Below, piece after piece: positions 60,761 through 64,000 of a DNA stretch of 64,000 bases. The position numbers were made by a program, and so were the translations under genes. The notes under the pieces are model-generated. The model saw nothing but the letters and a program-made list of their open reading frames with translations, searched no databases and was not told the DNA's origin. The DNA lies in the NCBI GenBank assembly GCA_001724025.1, contig MEDJ01000019.1, positions 158,359-222,358 on the forward strand, given 5' to 3'. This stretch comes from Acidobacteria bacterium SCN 69-37 (GTDB lineage Bacteria; Acidobacteriota; Vicinamibacteria; Vicinamibacterales; SCN-69-37). The stretch's first letter is position 1. Every line of letters starts with the position of its first letter.

Positions 60761-61546
60761 TCACCTGCCCTGCGGACCGCCACGCCCACGCAGACGGATG
60801 GCCGCCACCATGCGTCCGGCCTCGGCCCCCTGCGTCCTGTGTGAATACCACGCGCCTGGGTCGTCGGCCGTGCAGGCCTGCGCCACGTGAATCGATGACG
60901 CCGGGACGCCATGCGCTTCGAGCTGGGCGCGGTTCGCCGTCCAGAGATCGAGGCGCCACCGGCCCGGGGCGTCTGCGTCTGCGGTGAACCACGCGGCAGC
61001 CGCGTGGCCGTGGGCGCCAAAGGCCTCACGGACCGCGTCGTCGACCTGGTAACAACAGGGACCGATGCTGGGCCCGATCGCCACGATCAAGTCGGCAGGC
61101 GCCACGCCAAGCGCCGCAAAGGCCTCGACCACGCAGCCAGCCATGCCGGCGGCCGTCCCGCGCCATCCCGCGTGCACAGCGGCCACGGCGCGACCCTGTC
61201 GATCGGCGAACAGCAGCGGCACGCAGTCGGCGACGCGCACGAGCACGACCCTGTGCGGGTCGGTCGAGACGATCGCGTCGGCCTCCACACCGGACGGCAC
61301 CTCGTCGCCCTCGCGCACCATGAGGATGGCGCAGCCGTGTACCTGCCTGACGCGGACGACATCGGTCGCTTCCACGCCGAAGGCCCGTCCCACCGTCGCG
61401 TATTCGGGCGTGTGGACTCCCGGTGCCGTCACGTCGCGGCTCGAGAACAGGTGATCGGCCACCGCGTGCAGGAGCGGTGACACGAGCGCGCGGCCCGCAG
61501 GCGTCGCGCGCCACGCGAAGGTAACGCCCGGTGTCGACTCAGCCAT
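60761..61546 (-). CDS. pgeF: Laccase-domain purine nucleoside phosphorylase (PgeF/YfiH family)
   Basis: This 261-residue protein has the three family motifs VVRVRQVHG, VADCVPLLFADRQG and AVHAGWRGTAAGM, plus IGPSIGPCCYQVDD. The His-Cys-His zinc triad of the family is present. Members phosphorolyse adenosine and inosine or edit peptidoglycan precursors (PgeF). It converges on the zinc-ribbon gene. The ATG at 61546 gives MAESTPGVTF. Confidence 0.92.
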   Translation of the reverse strand: MAESTPGVTFAWRATPAGRALVSPLLHAVADHLFSSRDVTAPGVHTPEYATVGRAFGVEATDVVRVRQVHGCAILMVREGDEVPSGVEADAIVSTDPHRVVLVRVADCVPLLFADRQGRAVAAVHAGWRGTAAGMAGCVVEAFAALGVAPADLIVAIGPSIGPCCYQVDDAVREAFGAHGHAAAAWFTADADAPGRWRLDLWTANRAQLEAHGVPASSIHVAQACTADDPGAWYSHRTQGAEAGRMVAAIRLRGRGGPQGR

Positions 61547-61720
61547 CAGATCCGGCCCTCAGGGTAACGCACGGTCACACCTGGCGCACTCTGGCAGCAC
61601 GCTCCAGATGTGTGTATCCCACAACACATTGTTCGTCAGTCATTTGCGGCGGACGTGCAGGCTGGCCGCGTCCTTGCTCCTGATCGAGGCGAAGACCACA
61701 ACGCCAAGGAGACATCACAC

Positions 61721-62020
61721 ATGACGGTCCACTTCTTCCCGAACGACAAGGGCAACCCTCCGGGGAAGCTCGCCGACGCCGAACTGCACTTTGCCGAGGG
61801 GCCGCTCGACGGTCTGAAGCTCGCCGGGTTCGCTGTCTGGGAGCGCCGGAATGGCGGCCGAAACGTCACGTTCCCCGCCCGCCAGTATTCGGTCAACGGT
61901 GAACGCCGGAGTTTCGCGCTCCTGCGATCGACAGGCGACTCGGCAGCCCAGGATCGATTGCGCGACCTGATCATCGAGGCGTACCGCGAGCACGAGGAGG
62001 CCATGGCCGAGGCCGTCTGA
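61721..62020 (+). CDS. Small SpoVG-like protein
   Basis: This is a 99-residue protein: VHFFPNDKGNPPGKLADAEL, then GLKLAGFAVWERRNG, NVTFPARQYSVNGERRSFAL and a C-terminal helix AAQDRLRDLIIEAYREHEE. The order 'intrinsic beta strands, (V/M)xFPARxxxxNGE, then a helix ending xxAYxxHEE' is reminiscent of SpoVG (AMPSK..DGE..DAVLxEYH), a nucleic-acid-binding regulator. The likeness is structural, not proof of homology. An AAGGAG lies 9 bases before the ATG. It seems monocistronic. Confidence 0.72.
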   Translation: MTVHFFPNDKGNPPGKLADAELHFAEGPLDGLKLAGFAVWERRNGGRNVTFPARQYSVNGERRSFALLRSTGDSAAQDRLRDLIIEAYREHEEAMAEAV

Positions 62021-62109
62021 TCCCGACGTCGCCAGGGCACGCCGCGCATGCAGGATGGCCGGGTGAGCAGCGACGGTCTGGCCGGAGCGGTCATCATGCC
62101 GCGACTCGT

Positions 62110-62133
62110 CCGCCGACGCACTCGCGTCGGCGG
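62110..62133. terminator. Bidirectional hairpin between convergent genes
   Basis: CCGCCGACG pairs perfectly with CGTCGGCGG around a CACTCG loop. It lies between the small SpoVG-like gene (+) and the MFS gene (-). U-tracts are lacking. Confidence 0.5.
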
Positions 62134-62215
62134 GATCTATCGAGTCTACCTGCGGCCCCGCCCGTCACCTGCCCGCACGGCCGTCCGCACCGGGGGATGG
62201 CCCTCGACGGCCGCG

Positions 62216-63412
62216 TCAGGCCTGGGCTGCCTGCTTTCCGGGACGGAACGCCAGGGCGAACAGGAGGAAGATGACGGCCGACATGATCGCCGGGACCACC
62301 CAGATCGATCGCCAGTCGTGCGATCCGTCGGCGCGGACGTAGAGATCGACCACCCATCCCGAGGCAAAGGCGCCGATGAAGTAGCCGACGCCGTTCGTCA
62401 CGAAGTTCAGCAGCCCCTGGGCGGCCGCGCGGGTCCGGGGACCGGCCTGGTTGTCCGTGTAGATCTGGCCGCTCACGAAGAAGAAGTCGTAGCAGATGCC
62501 GTGGAGGAGAATCCCGAGGTAGATCAGCCACATGCCGCTCATCGCGTCGCCCCAGCCGAACGCCAGGTACCGCAGCGCCCAGGCCGCCATGCCGGCGAGC
62601 ATGATCACCTTGATCCCGAGGCGACGCAGCAGCACCGGCAGCAGCAGCATGAAGAAGAACTCGCTCATCTGCCCGAACGTCTGGATGAACGCGGGTTCCG
62701 GCGCCCCGATCTCGTTCAGGAACGGGTTAGTGAACGCGTAATAGAACTGGAGCGGGATGCAGAGGAGGAACGATCCGATCACGAAAATCAGGAACGATCG
62801 ATCGCGCAGCAGGTGCAGGGCATCGAGACCGAGTGCATCGCGCACCGAGAACGGCGATCCGGCCGCCTTCGGGGGTGTGTGTGGCAGGGTGAACGAGAAC
62901 ACCCCGAGCACCAGTGAACCGGCAGCGGCCAGCAGCATCGGCGTGGCCTGGGCATCGGCCATCAGCACGCGGCCCACGACGATGCCGGCGACGATCCAGC
63001 CGATGGTGCCGAGCACACGAACGGCCGGAAAGTCGCGCGTGGGATCCGCGATGTGGTGGAACGCCACGGCATTGCTCAGCGACAGTGTCGGCATGAAGCA
63101 GACGGCGTAGGCCAGCAGCACGGCGTAGAACCAGGTGAAATCCGTCTGTCGGGCCAGCAGCCACAGCAGCACCGCTCCGGTCAGGTGCAGGACCGCGAGA
63201 ATCTTCTCCGACGCGAAGAACCTGTCGGCGACGATGCCGAGGAAGAAAGGAGACACGAGCGCGGCCACGGCCGTTGCCCCGTAGGCGAGACCGACCTGGC
63301 CGCCGGAAAACCCGAGCGTCTGGCCGAGATATGTCCCCATCGTGACGAACCATGCGCCCCAGATGAAGTACTGGAGGAACATCATCGTCGACAGCTTCAC
63401 GCGAATGCCCAT
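62216..63412 (-). CDS. MFS transporter, nucleoside:H+ symporter (NupG/XapB) type
   Basis: This 398-residue protein has twelve predicted helices. It begins [20 protein letters not shown], with [20 protein letters not shown] next, and has [14 protein letters not shown] (loop 2-3), SNAVAFHH and the C-terminal [20 protein letters not shown]. This pattern is characteristic of the nucleoside:H+ symporter family, so purine or pyrimidine nucleoside uptake is likely. Sugar uptake is also possible given the NagB-like neighbour. The ATG at 63412 follows AGGGGAGAG; another ATG lies eight codons upstream. Confidence 0.87.
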   Translation of the reverse strand: MGIRVKLSTMMFLQYFIWGAWFVTMGTYLGQTLGFSGGQVGLAYGATAVAALVSPFFLGIVADRFFASEKILAVLHLTGAVLLWLLARQTDFTWFYAVLLAYAVCFMPTLSLSNAVAFHHIADPTRDFPAVRVLGTIGWIVAGIVVGRVLMADAQATPMLLAAAGSLVLGVFSFTLPHTPPKAAGSPFSVRDALGLDALHLLRDRSFLIFVIGSFLLCIPLQFYYAFTNPFLNEIGAPEPAFIQTFGQMSEFFFMLLLPVLLRRLGIKVIMLAGMAAWALRYLAFGWGDAMSGMWLIYLGILLHGICYDFFFVSGQIYTDNQAGPRTRAAAQGLLNFVTNGVGYFIGAFASGWVVDLYVRADGSHDWRSIWVVPAIMSAVIFLLFALAFRPGKQAAQA

Positions 63413-63516
63413 GCGCCGCTCTCCCCTGTCCGTCATGTGCCGGACGAAGTCTGGGTATCATACGCGCTGACCTGCCGGCCGATCATCGATGGCCGACAGA
63501 CATTCACGGAGTCCCG

Positions 63517-64000
63517 ATGCGCATTCGTGTCAGTTCGACGGCCGATGAGTCGAGCCGTCTGGCGGCCGCACACGCCGTCGCCGTCCTCACCCGCACGCTC
63601 GACGAGCATGGTCGCGCGCGTTTGGTAGCGGCCACGGGCAGCACACAGATCCAGTTCCTGGAACTGCTGACGGCCGCGCCCGGGCTCGACTGGACACGCG
63701 TCGAATTGTTCCACCTGGACGAGTACATCGGCCTCGCGGCCGATCACCCGGGCAGCTTCCGGCGGTTCCTGCGCGATCGCCTCGTGCAGCCCACGGGCAT
63801 CGTCGACAGCTTCCTGATTGACGGGGAGGCGGAGCCGGCTGCGACGATCGCGGCCCTGACGGACGCGCTGCGGCGCAGGCCCGTCGATCTGCTGCTCTCG
63901 GGTATCGGCGAGAACGCGCACCTGGCGTTCAACGAACCACCGGCGGATCTGACGACGGATGCGGCATTCACGGTGGTCACGCTCGACGAGACGAGCCGGC
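63517..64000 (+). CDS. nagB: Glucosamine-6-phosphate deaminase-like protein (truncated by the window edge)
   Basis: From the ATG at 63517 the frame stays open to the last base (161 residues). It contains VAATGSTQIQFLELL, the signature FHLDEYIGLAADHPGSFRRF and LLLSGIGENAHLAFNEPPA. These are the phosphate loop, catalytic aspartate and histidine regions of the NagB/6-phosphogluconolactonase fold, in the glucosamine-6-phosphate deaminase subtype. It would convert GlcN6P to fructose 6-phosphate and ammonia. It is divergent from the MFS gene. The C-terminal third is missing. Confidence 0.9.
   Translation, partial: MRIRVSSTADESSRLAAAHAVAVLTRTLDEHGRARLVAATGSTQIQFLELLTAAPGLDWTRVELFHLDEYIGLAADHPGSFRRFLRDRLVQPTGIVDSFLIDGEAEPAATIAALTDALRRRPVDLLLSGIGENAHLAFNEPPADLTTDAAFTVVTLDETSR

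Overview
The window is a dense, very GC-rich bacterial chromosome segment carrying almost only core genes. Paired ExbD proteins behind a proline-rich TonB, an LptD with the conserved Cys-Cys pair, Lgt/LspA, a membrane pyrophosphatase of a Lys-type (K+-independent) class and Rhs/YD debris point to a Gram-negative, diderm organism. The gene content and protein style suggest Acidobacteriota, probably class Vicinamibacteria (inference; no 16S gene is present).

Layout. 1-3010 (+): the tail of ileS, then lspA, lgt, an rluD-type pseudouridine synthase and a Nudix ADP-sugar hydrolase, overlapping as one operon. 3042-6064 (-): lon behind a dksA/TraR gene with stacked sigma70 and sigma54-type promoters. 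6409-7090 (+): rpmB and ridA. 7074-9257 (-): a bifunctional rel/spoT. 9489-10457 (+): a TPR lipoprotein. 11163-13565 (-): tonB-exbB-exbD-exbD under a strong promoter. 13822-16296 (-): hppA. 16373-21905 (-): tgt-yajC-secD-secF-uppP-DUF502. 21973-25780: ddl, a 17-residue Lys/Ala mini-protein gene with its own promoter and terminator, and a HEAT-repeat/cyclophilin lipoprotein. 25842-32118 (+): a deoxynucleoside-kinase-like gene, accD, folC, lptD and an NDP-sugar epimerase/reductase. 32151-35502: htpX, a secreted unknown, and thiC with a TPP riboswitch.

35519-37053 is the accessory island. It holds a roughly 690-bp array of degenerate 22-bp units arranged as two oppositely oriented blocks around an AT-richer centre. 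A frameshifted Rhs C-terminal remnant, interrupted by a small palindromic insert, follows, and then an immunity-like small gene. 37134-45267 returns to housekeeping: trpS, rlmI-like, rpiB-glyA-dinG-like helicase, a TPR protein, yggS and DUF167. 45295-49150 (-): lepA-lepB-gdhA. 49253-51922 (-): GT2 glycosyltransferase and citrate synthase. 51997-59009 (+): larB, then mutS2-dnaG-rpoD. 59205-64000: a tRNA(CAU), zinc-ribbon proteins, pgeF, a small SpoVG-like protein, an MFS transporter and the start of a NagB-like gene running off the edge.

Functionally the window joins envelope biogenesis (LspA, Lgt, SecDF-YajC, UppP, Ddl, LptD, LepB, TonB-ExbBD) with the stringent-response axis (DksA, Rel) and the macromolecular-synthesis group dnaG-rpoD. 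Several families of palindromic or tandem non-coding repeats lie between genes: a 28-nt palindrome in four copies, GGCTTCAGCC hairpins, TTAGAAG-type heptamers and the 22-bp array. They are the least conventional content. All functional names rest on motifs read by eye; no database search was run.
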